Shown one piece after another: positions 23,660 through 36,599 of a stretch of 64,000 nucleotides of DNA (the first letter of the stretch is position 1; each line of letters opens with the position of its first letter). The translations under genes and the position numbers were made by a program. This DNA comes from Poa pratensis. Taxonomy: Eukaryota; Streptophyta; Magnoliopsida; Poales; Poaceae. Location: the NCBI GenBank assembly GCA_947311845.1, contig CAMZMU010000062.1, positions 46,024,030 to 46,088,029 on the forward strand, written 5' to 3'. The notes beneath the pieces are model-generated. The model saw nothing but the letters and a program-made list of their open reading frames with translations, had not been told where the DNA came from and did not search any database.

Positions 23660-25614
23660 TGTCACGCCCCGAGACCCGGCCCGGTAGAATGACAGCTGCC
23701 GCGCGCGTATAGACCCGAAAGTCTATACACACGCAAGGCTAGAAAAGCAGGATAAACCAGCACAGTGGATCTCAAGAAACTCTTCTAATCATATTTACAG
23801 GATTATTACATTTACAAGGATAAAAAGATTCTCTAGTCGCAACCCACCCACTGGTCCAGCCTACTCCCCGGATACGTCTTCGTCTTCCGCTGCGAACTCT
23901 GATCATAGAAAAAATAGGAGAAGCAAGGGTGAGTACGATTAAAATCATACTCAGCAAGCAGATACCATATTAGACAATGGAAGAACATCAGAAGTAAGCA
24001 AGAGATAACAACGGAAACGATAAACAAAATATCAGGGAAACTGGATTTAAAGGAAGAAATCATTCACCGAGGATACTAGAGTTAAGGATGGCGAATGACC
24101 GCGTATCGGTATCACACATGACAGCAAGGTTCCCTACCCGGGACTCACAGGGGTGAATATTCACGCTTTTACACTCTTAAGAGGGGTACTCCGACGTCAA
24201 CAGCCTCGACCAGAACCACACAGGCTCCAGAACGAGCAGAGCTCTTTGACCCGCTAAGACACCGGACACCTTGGCCTACTCGATGTCGGTCGCTCCTACG
24301 GATCCATCACCGACACTTTCCATTCAAGGGCCGCCCCTCACGGAGAGCTCAGACTGTCCCATACCAGAACTGCGACCGGTACAATGCGTTTGCCGTCGTG
24401 ACACCAATACGACAAGAGATCAGGATATTATACAATCACTGGAATGAGATCAAACAGATAAACTCAACAGGATATTCTCAGACTCTTCATGAGCTCCTGC
24501 GGAGTATTCAGATTTAATCAAGACAGAGAGAAACTCGCCTCCCTCTCCGATACCACAATGATCAACAAGGAGGTCCACGAGAACAGTGCATGTAGAAGTA
24601 CAAGCACCACAGATTTATCAACGAGACAGGAACTAGCAGTAGCTAAAACTACTACTAATACGAATCAAGAGATTAGCAAAGAATCTACTTGCAAGAAATC
24701 AAGAGGTTAGCAAAGCATCCACTTGCAGGAATCAACAGAGTAGTAAAGCATCCACTTGCAGGAATCAACAGAGTAGTAAAGCATCCACTTGCCTTAGTGT
24801 TGCTAAAGCCGTAGCAATTGAATAACACATCGACCTTGGTCAGCTCCAGTATTAGCTATGATCAGCATACGCGTACGAGCTCACACGGCACCGGTAGCCC
24901 GGCCGTGCCGTAGCCGAAGGAACACCAGCAGCAAAGATCCTACGCCGCACCCTCCACTGTCTCATGCCGGCGAGCTCTCTCGTCGGCATCGCCAGCTCTC
25001 TAATTACTTTCTGTATTTCCGCAGCATCTACTTCTCACGCTCTCTCACTCTTCCTCCGGCCTCTCTCTGGTCGTGCTCTCTCGATGGATGTTATGGAGGG
25101 AAGAGAGTAGAGCAGCAGCGGCAGCTATTTACAGGTGAGAGCATAGCCGATGGCAGCAGAAATATCTGCAAAATATCTAACCGCCTTGCCGTCTAATCCA
25201 TCGTTGCTAAAATATCAGGCCGCAATGGCTCTTGACGCTTGACCCTTGTGTAGCTGAAGAAACGTCCAACTTCTGGCCCTCGTCAAAGGCCTCTTCCCTT
25301 CGGCGTGTCATTCAGCCAGAGGCTGAGCCATGCACATGTACACGTAGGAAGGCTGACTCATCCACTAGCATGCAGCCACGTTGCCAAAAAGAATTAGATA
25401 TTTAGCTCTTGCTTGCCTTGAAATCCACGGCTGCTAGCTCCATCGATTAATTAGTACTACTAGTCATGCATGGCTGATCGATATTTCAAAGCACCACACA
25501 TGCACATGCAAATTAATTGCCACTTTGGAAAACTTAGTACAAACAAAATAATTTAAAACCAAATATTATTTTACCCAAAATAAATGATAACTCGAAAAAA
25601 TACGGGTTATCACA
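23660..25614 (-). repeat. LTR (left copy)
   Basis: This copy runs from TGTCACGCCCCGAG to GGGTTATCACA and is followed directly by the purine tract complement TCCTCCCCACCTT. It includes the 33-bp tandem repeat near 24706-24792. Confidence 0.82.
24706..24792. repeat. 33-bp tandem repeat within LTR
   Basis: The unit containing AAGCATCCACTTGCAGGAAT and CAACAGAGTAGTA repeats about two and a half times with nearly no change. Confidence 0.75.
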
Positions 25615-25873
25615 TCCTCCCCACCTTATAAGAATTTTGTCCCCAAAATTCCACACAAAAACACAGTTACCTTTTTTTTTTTTTAAACAACTTAGAAAGA
25701 TTTTGAAATATCAAACCAATAGAATTTTTGTCAAACAAACAAATCAAACAAACATATCTAAATGTTAGCACAAGCAAACAAGCATCGATCAAAGGTTAGT
25801 CGCAAAACTAAACTAGCGCTCTACCCTTTTGTGCCCCGCGAATTCTAACCTTGAGCTCTGATACCACTTAAAC

Positions 25874-27763
25874 TGTCACGTCCCGAGACCCGGCCCGGTA
25901 GAATGACAGCCGCCGCGCGCCTATAGGCCCGAAAGTCTATACACGCGCAAGGCTAGAAAAGCAGGATAAACCAGCACAGTGGATCTCAAGAAGCTCTTTT
26001 AATCATATTTACAGGATTATTACATTAAATATATTGATTTTACACGATTATTACATTTACAAAGAATAAAAAGATTCTATATTCGCATCCCACCCAACTG
26101 GCTCAGCCTACTCCTCGGATACGACGGCTTCCGCTGCGAACTCTGATAACATAAAAACAAGGGAAGCAAGGGTGAGTACAAATAAATCGTACTCAGCAAA
26201 CAATTCAAACACTTTCATATACTTTGTAAAATACACTAGGTTTCTCAAATACATGTAAATCAATCGTTGTGTGGTTAAGTTGTTAGGCAGGTTAAAAACC
26301 CATGGTGCCACACATGAAAGTGAGTTTCCCTACCCGGGAATCACAGGGGTGAATATCCACGCTTTTACACTCTTAAGAGGGGTACTCCGACGTCGACAGC
26401 CTCGCCCAGAACCGCACAGGATTCCAGAACGAGCAGAGCCCTTTTATCCGCTCGGACACCGGACACCCTGACCTACTCGTGTACGGTCGCTCCTACGGAT
26501 CCATCACCGACACTTTCCATTCAAGGGCCGCCCCTCACGGAGAACTCAGACAGTCCCATACCTGTACTGTGACCGGTACAATACGATCACCTTCGTAACA
26601 CCAAGTTTTCTTTACAAAAAGCATTGAGTTCATTTATATGTCGAATATACGTGCTAAGCCCGGCTCGTACCGGTGGCTCCTACGGATCCATCACCGTAAC
26701 GACACTAGCACATTAGCCCCGTGTATCGACACAAAGCTCGTACCACTCAGGGTATCACCCATATTAAATCAAAGCATACTCTACAAAAATATATGCGAGA
26801 GATAAGAACTGCTTGCCTCAAACAATAATCATCTGACCGATGATAAACTCCAACAGAAAGTCCGCAACCACGTCGATGCTTGAATACTCCATCTATTAGA
26901 ATCGGCGTGTGCCGGCACCGTGGGCAAAGAAGTACCACAGGAATGATGCGCCAGATGGTCCGCTCGCAGACGCCGAACCGCATGCCAGAGCTGGCTGGCT
27001 CACTCCCGCCGCCGCCGTCGCTGGCTCTCCATTTTCTCTCTCACCTCACGCCTGCACGGCCTCTCTAGTTCTCTCTGAACTACTCGTTGTGATGTGTGAG
27101 CAGCAGCTGCAAAGCCGGCCTGCCCTCAAGCCAACGAGATAGCTCTTTCTCTCGCCACCGTTGTAGAATCGCCGCCGTCAACTTCGTAGGATTAGCCGCA
27201 CCTCTTAATCTTCTTGTCGCTCACTCTCTCACTAGCGTGTACTATCTCTGGCTTCGGATCGATCCATTCTGTGGTGTAGTCATGAGCAGCGGAAGCTAGA
27301 TATTTATAAGAGTTGACAGCTGAAAATATCTGAGCTGCGTCGCCGCTTGCCGACTGATCCTTCGGCGCTGTCGAGAAGAACTTGAGGACACGTACTGCAG
27401 GCCTCCATGCGGCCACTGCTGTGCTGCCAGCAATGCTTGTGGCATGGCCCACGTAGGGCCCACTTGGGGAAATAATCTGGTGACCTATGCTATGAAGCCA
27501 CGTTGATCTTGCGAGCGCACTCTCTCACGTCAGGCATGCATGGTGCAGATCCTTTATGCACGCACGTACTAATTCTACCTAAGCTAGCCTCCATCGACAC
27601 ATGCACAAGCAAATCAACCAAACAACTCCCTACTTTTCTATTGCATGCACCAATATTTAAACATCTAATTTAAGCACAAAACATTAGCAGAAATTACAAC
27701 ACTCAAAAGCTAATTTTATTTCAATCAAATTAATTAATCTATCTAAAAATTCAGGGTATTACA
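25874..27763 (-). repeat. LTR (right copy)
   Basis: This copy runs from TGTCACGTCCCGAG to GGGTATTACA. Compared with the left copy it carries an extra partial duplication near 26025-26060 and a very different last 400 bases. Confidence 0.82.
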
Positions 27764-28453
27764 CTGTCCAGCCGGCGGGGCTCGTTGGCGCCAGTGGAGA
27801 GGACGTAGTAGCACGCCGCGCGCGAGTCGTCGTCGATCGTGACGTGGCACAGGAGCCGGTACTCGCCGGAAGGCTTGTGGAAGTAGAACCCAGACTCCCG
27901 GAACGCCGAGGAAGGCAGAAGCGCCCCCTCCCCCGTCGTGGCGGCGGCGCAGCCGCGGGAGCTCGGCCCACTGCCACGTGGCGGGGTTGCAGACGAGGTA
28001 CTGGCCGGCGGCAGCCGTCCTGAGCAGGAGGAGGCCGTCGCACGACGCCAGCGGGAGGCAGTACTCCTCGCCGAGGCGCTGCGAGGATGTTTTGGTCGCG
28101 GGCAGACGCGCGAGACGCCGACGGCCCGGACGTCGGGCGGAGACGGACAGGGCGTCCAAGTACACATAGTCGTCGTCGACGCGGCAGGTGGCCGGCGCGC
28201 CGTGGCGTTCTGCTGGTGCGGCAGCGTTGGCACTGTAATGGAGGATCTCGAGCGGGCGGCGGTGCGCGTGGGCGACGCGGCCGAAGTAATTGCAGACGGC
28301 ACCGGCACGGAGGACGGACCTGATCGGCAGGCGGACGAAGATCTCCGCGATGAGGTCGTCGCCAAGATCAAAGATACATATCTTCTGTCTCTTGGGGCGC
28401 TGCTCCATCGTCGAGATTTGTGCTTCTGTATCTCCTTCTCCTGAATTAATCAA

Positions 28454-30044
28454 AGGTTATATTAGTATCCATCTCGGCATCTAATAAAGCCCTCAACCGG
28501 CTAGGATACAAGGTACTGAATACAAGAACTTGAACAAGTTTAAAAGAAAGGCAAAGCGCCAGAAAAACTATAAGGGATGGAAGTTGCAAGCAAGCCTAAA
28601 CAACAGCCACAAACACAGGCGGCATCTCCTACGTGTAAGTTCTCCAGATGGCAGCTAGTAGGAGGATTCTTAGCTCGAATCGAACTCTAATACCATGGTT
28701 ATTCACGAATGACGATACAAACACAAACACAGGCGCACACATTGTTCAGGTAGGGACACGAGACAAAACAATTTCCTTACTTTTCCGGACAGAGCTCATG
28801 AACCAGTTACAAGGCCAACTCCCACGCGCCGACCAAACGGATATGATCTTTATCCATTTGGGTAGCCAAATGGACATGTTCAGGCCCATCGTCCAGCATT
28901 TTTCTGTATAGTGCACACAATGAGGCGACCCATTTGAACCGCCCTCTATGTTCTCTTCCCCAAATGCGATGGAGGTTGCATATCATTATTTCACAAACAA
29001 GATTACATAGAACCATTACATAATTTATAGCAAACATTTTATCATGAAGATAGATTTAACTAATTCTAGGTTAAATAGTAGATCATTTTCTGATTACGTG
29101 CAATGGAGGTGTTGCGGTCATGACTGGGAAGGATGGCGGCGACACTAGTGTTTGTGGTTTAGTCGCTTGCCATATAAAAGGCCTCGACCACCAAATTTAC
29201 GCTGGTGGTGGGTCGTTCGATGAGGCTGACTGGCGGGCCAGAGAGCCACGGGGGAGCACATGGGGCGGACACGAGTCGCATCCACGTGTGTCCGCGCTGA
29301 CGCAAACCCGACTCAAATTAAAGCTGGAAATGGGTTTATGCGGAAAAAAAAAACGGACGGTGGTCCGTTTGCATCGGCGTGTTGGGCTGTGGCTTTCCCG
29401 CCTGCTCCACACCATCATTGCTCCACCATCATTGATAGGAGACATTGTCGAACGACCAACGCACCTACTCCAACTGGGACCATGACAACCGGACCCACTA
29501 GACCATTTTCTTCTACGTCGTCGCCCAGGACAGATCGCGCACTAATATGGGCCCTGGGCGCCGCCGCGTGACAAGAACATCGAGGATCGCGACACGTGCT
29601 GGTGCGTGCTAGGTCGTCCATTTCGTGTCATTCTGGCCCACATCGAGGTATGTGGTGGCCCTGTCCTTGCGTCGTCGCCTCAACGCTAACTGGACCATTG
29701 GGCATCGAGTATGACATCAAAGTTGGCGCCGAGGAGCCCCTTCGCCGCCCCCACTAAGGAGGCGCATGACGCCAAGTGGCGGCATCGCCCTCCCCGATTT
29801 TGTGCCGCCTTCACTACCTCGAGGACGACTCTCTTTTCTCCAGTAGAAGAAGCCGCTGCCTCTGCACCCGGAGAAGGTCAACACATCAATTCATACAAAA
29901 GTTCAAATGGACCAGAAGTTCACGTGAGGCCTAGTTCATGTGATGTTGTGGAAGGAGGAGGCAGATACAAGACCGGTGTTGTCTATCTTCGATCGAGTAT
30001 TAAGCCTTCTAATGATGCAAGTTTTCGGGGAGTATGTAGTGGTA
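28454..30044. other. Intergenic stretch upstream of F-box pseudogene
   Basis: No gene was recognised. The first few hundred bases would be the old F-box promoter. Around 29250-29400 a phrase with CGCTGACGCAAACCCGACTC and CGGACGGTGGTCCGTTTGC resembles dispersed non-coding grass repeats. Open frames at 29711-30181 show no known domain. Confidence 0.4.
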
Positions 30045-30606
30045 GAACCGGCTCTTGGCGTTGTACTCAAAACACAGTAAATGCAAAACAGATCCCGTGC
30101 TCCAAGCAATTCGTTGCACACCCATTCGATCGGGTAACTACTAGAGTTAATGAGGCCACAAAGCAAGCTACAGTACGATGAGACCACAGATTGATCCGAG
30201 ATTAAATCTTGTAAATACAGCAGATGGATACGGTGCACTGGCATGGTTGTATCTTACTCGCTCGTTTCTTTGCTGGATACGACGTTTAGAAACAGCGCAT
30301 TGGCACCGGCCTTAGAGAACCGGCTCTTAGCGTTTCTTTCACTTTCACCCGAGACAAAATTAAATACTCAATCGATCCCATGCACCAAGTTTTTGTCTTG
30401 CCTCTCTCGTACACCTCTAGGAGGCTGTCGCACATCCGTCTGATAGGCCACAAAGCAAGATGTAGTATAGCTTAGCCACAAACTGATCCAATGTTTAATC
30501 TGATAGATACAATCGGTAGAAACGGTGCACTGGGACGGTCGTAGCTTACACGTCCGTTTCTTAGCAGGATACTGCGTTTAGAACCGATGCATTGGCACCG
30601 GCCTAA
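30045..30606. repeat. Diverged tandem duplication, unit about 270-290 bp
   Basis: Two diverged copies run in the same orientation, roughly 30045-30314 and 30315-30606. Shared landmarks include GAACCGGCTCTTRGCG, GGCCACAAAGCAAG, CGGTGCACTGG, and GCATTGGCACCGGCC. The copies differ by many substitutions and small gaps. Confidence 0.6.
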
Positions 30607-32609
30607 CAGATGAATAGAAGAGAGCCGATCAGCAGACAGCGGAGGTCATTAAGAAGCACAACACGGGAAAAATGGGTGGCGGATTTAATACGTGAGTGGA
30701 GGGTATTGGGGCATTAGGATTCTACCGGGAATAGGTGTGGAGGCCGTTGCCATGCATAGCGAGAAACCGAAGTGAACCACAGAGCTGAGATCTTCTTGGG
30801 GAGGAGATCTGATATGGCTAGTAACCCCAAAGCAGTAAGGCTCTCCCACTTGTTCCTCTTTAGATTTTCCATTTCTATCGTGCATAGAGAGGTACCAATC
30901 CATTTCTGGGGTGTTGTGATGCCACACATCATCTGAGTGTAAAGCGTACTATGACTATGAGCATGCGAAACCGTCGACGACCCCTTACTATTTTGTGGGC
31001 GGGAACAACCAACGCTCGTGCAAATGTAGCCACGTAGAAGTGAATGGTGAGTTTGATTGATTCCTCACAATTCCTACCTAATTCCTCCAGCTTCTTTATG
31101 ATCATGTTTACAAATCTATTTTACGCTTGACACATGGGATTATTCCAACCTGCCAAGTGCCATCGGTGCGTGTCGATGATATCGCCGGTTCGGGTGCTCC
31201 GATCTGAAATTTAATGGACACTTTGTTTTGCATGGTCTTAAATGCACGACTCTGATGATTTATATGAACTAAACCATATAATCTGTGTTTATATAAATGA
31301 TAATGTTGTATTTATATTGCGTAATACTTTATTTTTATAAGTATTTCTTCTAATATTTGCAAAGACTAAAGTAAAAATTTATTCAAAATTGTGGGTTGTT
31401 GTTAATAAAAGTGAAGCGTGTCTTACATTTTGAGACGGGGTGTACCGATTATCTCCGTAAACTTAGGTGTGCCAAAACGTCAAGTCTAGATCTAGGATTT
31501 GTAAGCACATGAAAGTGAAACGGGAAAGGATATCATGTAGCTGCCATATCAAATAGACCCATTAGTGAACTAAAATGATTTAAAAAATGATCAACAATCG
31601 TGTGACACATAACAATTAAGTGACTGAAGCTATACACATGGCAAAGAGAATCTAAAGATGGAGAGAGCTCGTGGATAAGTGGCAAAGAGGACATTATTCA
31701 TGACCCATAGAAACGAAACTGAACCGCATGACACATTGGTGAGACTAAAATGTATCACAAAACTTCACCAGCGACGTACCAGCCATATCTACCCCCGTAG
31801 AGTGGTAAGAGCAAAAGTATGTTACGTTAGTTAAGCTATGAATGTTAATCGTCATGTGTAGTAAGCGATTATCTCATTAGAAAAAGGTCCGTCAACACAT
31901 CAAATTGGGCAGTAGTTCAAATGGAGGAATAGCTATTGATGTGGTGGTCCGTAGGAGGAGCCTGATAGATGTTGTATGATATCCTCAATCGAGTACTAAT
32001 TCTACCAATGCAGGTCTTCATGGTAGTGCGGAAAATTCTACTCGGAGGCGCAAGAGGTGGGAAGAAGATAACACCTCAAAGGTAGGGGCTCGACCGCGGA
32101 GAAGTTGGTCATTGGGCCGATGGAGGATGGAGCCGACTGGGTTGACGTAGACAGTGGAGAGGCCCAGTAGCGGGTAGCTGTACCCTGCAAGAGTACCTCG
32201 TCTGCTGCACCGGCGTCAAGGGTGGCATCAAAGATTAGTAATCTCTGTTTTGTAAACAGTTAGTAGCAGACTACCGGCCGGGCTCCGTGTACTGTAGAGA
32301 AGAAACTGGTTGTTGTTGAAGTCTGGTGGTTGAACCAGCTTGGTGTAACAGATCTTGTGGTACTGCTTCCATTTTTATTTCAGAATCTCTTTCGATATCT
32401 TCTATAAAAGCGTAGCATTCCATTTCCAGCTTGTCCGTTTGTCCCTTTGTTTCCTTTCTTTGTCCACAAATTAATGAGAGTAATTATGGGACTTTATGGA
32501 ACACCTAATATTACGAGACACTTCTTATAGACAGGTAAATCTAGGACAATTATAGGACACCAAATGTTATGAGCAATTATGGGATACTAAATATTACATG
32601 ACACCAAAT
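30607..32609. other. Intergenic stretch, no gene recognised
   Basis: No known protein or terminal repeats were found. Around 31888-32030 the order of short phrases (GTCAACACATCAA, AGTTCAAATGGA, TCGAGTA) repeats that at 29878-30020, suggesting an old dispersed duplication. Confidence 0.4.
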
Positions 32610-32621
32610 ATGTCTCCCTTA

Positions 32622-35600
32622 GCCTCGCAGGGATAAGCGACATGAATTTTGGAGTCTGTTGAGACGGATGCGGGAAAATTGGGAAGGACCGTGGCTGGTG
32701 TGTGGAGATTTCAACGAAGTTCTTTTCCAACATGAGCACTCGGGTCCTCGTGATCGTTCTGATGCGCAGATGGATCAGTTCAGGGACTCTGGTTGATTGC
32801 GGTTTGATTGACTTGGGCTTCTCGGGACCTATGTATACTTGGTCGAACAGGCAGGCTGATGATTCCCTTGTGCGTGTCAGATTGGATCGGGCGGTAGCAA
32901 ATGATACTTTCACATTGGCTTTTGATGACTGTTCCGTTGAAAACATTATTACCACAACGTCCGATCACTTTGCCATCTTGATTCGGCTACAGAAATCCGG
33001 GTGAGTACTGAACGAAGAGCTGTACAAGTGGGATTTCGCTATGAAGCTGCTTGGTTGAGAGCGCCAGACTATCGAGACACGCTAGAGAAGGCGTGGGCTG
33101 AGGCTCGAGATGGGCCGAGCTCTTTGCATGCGACATGGAACTGCTTGCATGCTGCAGCTAGATCTCTACAGGACTGGAGCCGTGTCAGTTTTGGCTCGGT
33201 CAGGAAAGAGATTCAGAAGCTGGAACGACAGCTGAAGGTGATCCGTTTGAGGCCAGCTAGTAACAATGATGCTTCAAAAGCTAGCTCTCTGGAGAGACGC
33301 CTTTGCGAATTGTTCGAACGGGAGGAGGTGATGGCACGGCAGCGCTCACGTGTGGATTGGCTTAAGGAGGGCGATCGGAACACGGCGTTCTTCCACGCTC
33401 GCGCTTCTGCTCGTCGTCGCAATAACAAGATCCGTGCTCTTGTTCGTCCTGATGGGTCTCGGTGTGAGGAGGTTCATGAAATCAAAGGTATGGCTGAGGC
33501 CTTCTATGGCGACCTATTTACCTCCGAGCCTTGTGACTCTGACGTTGTTCTTGATGTAATCCAATCCAAAGTATCTAGTGAGATGAATGATGAATTAACT
33601 AAACCGTACTTGGATGAGGAGATCAAGGCTGCACTCTTTCAGATGGGACCTACTAAGGCCCCAGGCCCGGATGGCTTTCCCGCCCTTTTCTATCAAACTC
33701 ATTGGGGGGTACTGAAAGATGATATTTGCTCTGCGGTTAGGGGCTTTTTGATGGGTGAAGATATTCCTGAAGGCTTTTGTGACTCTGTGATAGTGTTGAT
33801 CCCAAAGATGACAAACCCGGATCAGCTCAAGAACTTCAGGCCCATCAGTTTGTGCAACGTGTTGTACAAGATTGCATCGAAGGTCTTAGCAAATCGGTTG
33901 AAGTTGATCTTGCCAGTGGTAATCTCTGAACACCAAAGTGCTTTTGTTCCCGGCAGGTTAATCACCGATAATGCCTTGATTGCATATGAGTGCCTGCATA
34001 CGATCAAGAAACAACAAGCAAAACGTCCATATTTGCTCTCAAGATCGACATGATGAAGGCTTACGATCGTGTGGAGTGGAGCTACTTGCACGGTTGTCTT
34101 GTGAAGTTAGGTTTTTCTACAGCCTGGATATCGTCTGTCATGAGGTGTGTGACCAATGTGAGATATGCCGTGCGTGTTAATGGAGAACTAACTTCACCAG
34201 TGGTTCCTTCGAGGGGAATTCGTCAAGGGGATCCGATTAGTCCATACCTCTTCTTACTCTGTACCGAGGGGCTGTCTAGTCTGTTGTTTCACCAGGAGTC
34301 TGTGGGGGCGCTACAAGGTGTTCGTAATGGCCGTGATGGGCTACCTATATCCCACCTCCTTTTTGCAGACGATATCATCTTCTTCGCGAGGAGTGATGCC
34401 AGGAGTGTATCGGCTTTGAAGGAAACCCTTAGATCATATTGCGATGGCTCTGGTCAAAAGGTCAATATGGATAAATCATCAATTTTCTTTGGACCGAAGT
34501 GCCAGGATCAGGTCAAGCAGCAGGTTATGCAACAGATAGGAGTAGCTAACGAGGCGTTACAGGAAAAGTACCTCGGAATGCCAACTGATATTGGGAGATC
34601 TCCTGCTAGTCAATTCAAGTCCATAGTGGACAAAGCTTGGAAACCCATGAATGGATGGTCCGGTCGTCCGATGTCGCGGGCGGGGAAAGAAACTTTGCTG
34701 AAAGCAGTAATTCAGGCTATACCAACCTTCCTCATGAGTTGTTTCCAGATTCCCGTGTCAATATGTGAATCCCTCCGTAAAGCGATTGCAGATCACTGGT
34801 GGGGTATAGAGGCAGGGAAGAAGAAGATGCATTGGAAGAGCTGGGAATGGCTGTCGACACCGAAGGGACTAGGAGGCATGGGTTTCCGTGACCTAGCTCT
34901 TTTCAATCACGCCATGCTTGGACGCCAAGCTTGGAGGCTGCTCACTGAGCCGACGTCGTTGTGTGCTAGGGTTCTGAAATGCCGATATTTCCCGCAGTGT
35001 GATGTCTGGGACGCCCCTCAGCCCCGATCGGCGTCGTTCACCTGGCGTAGTATCTGCCACGGTATGCAGCTGGTGAAGCTGGGAGTTCGGTGGAGCGTTG
35101 GTAATGGTAAAAAGATCAAAGTGTTGGGTGATAATTGGATACCAAATGTGAGACCCTGTACTGTACGGACTCTGAGGTCAATTCCGGTTGACGCAACTGT
35201 GGACTCTGCTCAGCGAGGATCGCAGTTCATGGAACGCGGTGGCAGTGCGCTCTGTTTTTATAGAGGACGTAGCAAATCAGGTTCTTCAAGTTCCTATCAG
35301 CCGGCGGGTCGGAGAAGATTTCCTCTCCTGGCCCTTAACAAAATTTGGGGTGTACTCCGTTCGATCAGCATATCATCTAGCTCGGACAGAGAAGTTCTTT
35401 GTCAAGCGAAGCAAGAGAGGTGGCGGAGCACACTCAGGTATGCAAGATGAAAGCTCTTTGTGGAAACGTCTATGGGCTATCAAAGCCCCTGGAAAAATGA
35501 AGATTAATTTGTGGCGTTTCTCACACGACTGCCTTCCTTCTGGGGTTCAGCTAAACCACAGGCATATCCCTGCGTCTGTGGAGTGTGTTTTCTGTTCCCA

Positions 35601-36423
35601 AGAAGAGATGGCTGCACATACGTTCTTGTTCTGTCCGTACGCCAGAGAGTTTTGGCGGGAGATTAAACCGTGTTATGGTTTTCATCTTCAGCGCAAATTT
35701 TTCACGAACCCAAAGTCTTGGGTGTTTCATTTCTTGGCTCGGTCTACAGAGAGGGAACGCATGGTGCTGACAGTGGCTATATGGCATTTGTGGCTTGCTC
35801 GGAATGATGTTCGTAATGGGGAAAAGCTGAAGCCGCCACAAGCTGTAGCCGAACAATGCAAGGCATATGTCGAGATGATTGAGCAGCACTTGTTTAAACC
35901 GGATTCTTCTAACAGACGAGAGACCAGAACTTCTGCACCACGATGGTCTCCGCCGCCAGAAGGTACGGTATATGTTAATGTTGATGCTGCTCTTTTCTCA
36001 CCTTCACGTCACATGGGAGTTGGCGTTGTGATCCGAAACCACAGTGGAGAATGCTTGACTGCTTGCAGCGAGCTCTTGAAGGAGGTCACAACGCCGGAAA
36101 TGGCTGAAGCGCTGGCTCTCCGTCGCGCTGTCTCCCTTGCGGGCGAAGAAGGTTTCGACAAGATCATGGTGGGCTCTGATTGCCTATCTCTCATCCAAAG
36201 AATCATCTCCTCCGAAGTGGATCGGAGTCCTATTGGCGTGGTGGTGCAGGATATCAAGTTCCTGGCTGCTAGTTTCGCTGCAGTTTCGTTTTCTCACATT
36301 TTCTGTGAGTCTAATGTTGCGGCACATACCTTAGCTCGCTCTGCGGAGCATTTTATTTCGGTTTGTTTCAGAAACTCTATCCCGGATTGCATCCGGCAGA
36401 CCATTTGTAATGATGTGCGTTGA
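32622..36423 (+). pseudogene. LINE ORF2 remnant (endonuclease-RT-zf-RVT-RNase H)
   Basis: Four successive frame segments (to about 32998, 33001-34030, 34030-35195 and 35195-36423) together cover the C-terminal end of the endonuclease, the full RT fingers-palm, the connection, zf-RVT and RNase H regions. The catalytic FADD of RT is present. Inactive because of the three frameshifts and missing N-terminus. Confidence 0.9.
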
Positions 36424-36455
36424 TTAATAAAGTGCAGTAAAATTTCAAAAAAAAA
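32622..36455 (+). mobile_element. 5'-truncated L1-type LINE with 12-bp TSD
   Basis: TSD ATGTCTCCCTTA occurs at 32610-32621 and 36456-36467, and the element ends in an A-rich tail. The sequence opens inside the endonuclease domain (WLVCGDFNEVLFQHE), so ORF1 and most of the endonuclease are missing. Reverse transcriptase follows with KAPGPDG, RGIRQGDPISPYLF and LLFADDI near 34360. A zf-RVT segment CVFCSQEEMAAHTFLFCPYA lies near 35590, and an RNase H (RVT_3) segment (VNVDAALF, GVGVVIRNHSGE) ends at 36423. Frame changes near 32998, 34030 and 35195 break ORF2, so this copy cannot encode active protein. Confidence 0.95.
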
Positions 36456-36599
36456 ATGTCTCCCTTACAAAGCATGGGCAATTATATCTAGTACTGATGA
36501 ATATATCCTTAATAAGGATGCAAATTTTGTACTAGTCATGCACAAAATGGAGAAAAGTGGGACAAATGGGTCCCATTTTTGCATCCCTAATCCTTAAGA

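Larger units (their letters stand above)
23660..27763 (-). mobile_element. Non-autonomous LTR retrotransposon with tiny interior, TSD CTGTC
   Basis: Two related LTRs, 23660-25614 and 25874-27763, flank only 259 bp. Plus-strand ends are TGTCACG and ATTACA. TSD CTGTC is perfect (23655-23659 and 27764-27768). Read on the minus strand, the primer-binding site TGGTATCAGAGCTC (initiator tRNA-Met type) is at 25866-25853 and the purine tract AAGGTGGGGAGGA at 25627-25615. No gag or pol exists. The LTRs agree well at their TGTCACG ends (TAGAATGACAGC, CCAGCACAGTGGATCTCAAG) but are very different near their other ends, more than simple ageing would suggest. Gypsy affiliation is likely but not proven. Confidence 0.88.
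22435..28408 (-). pseudogene. F-box protein gene split by two transposons
   Basis: Piece 1 (28408-27769) starts MEQRPKRQKICIFDLGDDL and contains an F-box (DDLIAEIFVRLPIRSVLRAG), then a C-terminal region including CNPATWQWAELPR; a frameshift lies near 27950, after which GFYFHKPSGEYRLLCHV continues. Piece 2 (23659-23523) reads VEATRIQDVADPSGCAM to GEMAIF. Piece 3 (22897-22435) resumes as DSADETFMRMPGPPTNELF, with further frame changes near 22740-22600, and ends RESLVRHGFFETRPHPGLP. An LTR element separates pieces 1 and 2 and a CACTA element separates 2 and 3. Omitting each element with one TSD joins the pieces in frame at both junctions. Intact F-box proteins recruit substrates to SCF ubiquitin ligases; this locus cannot encode one. 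Confidence 0.88.
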
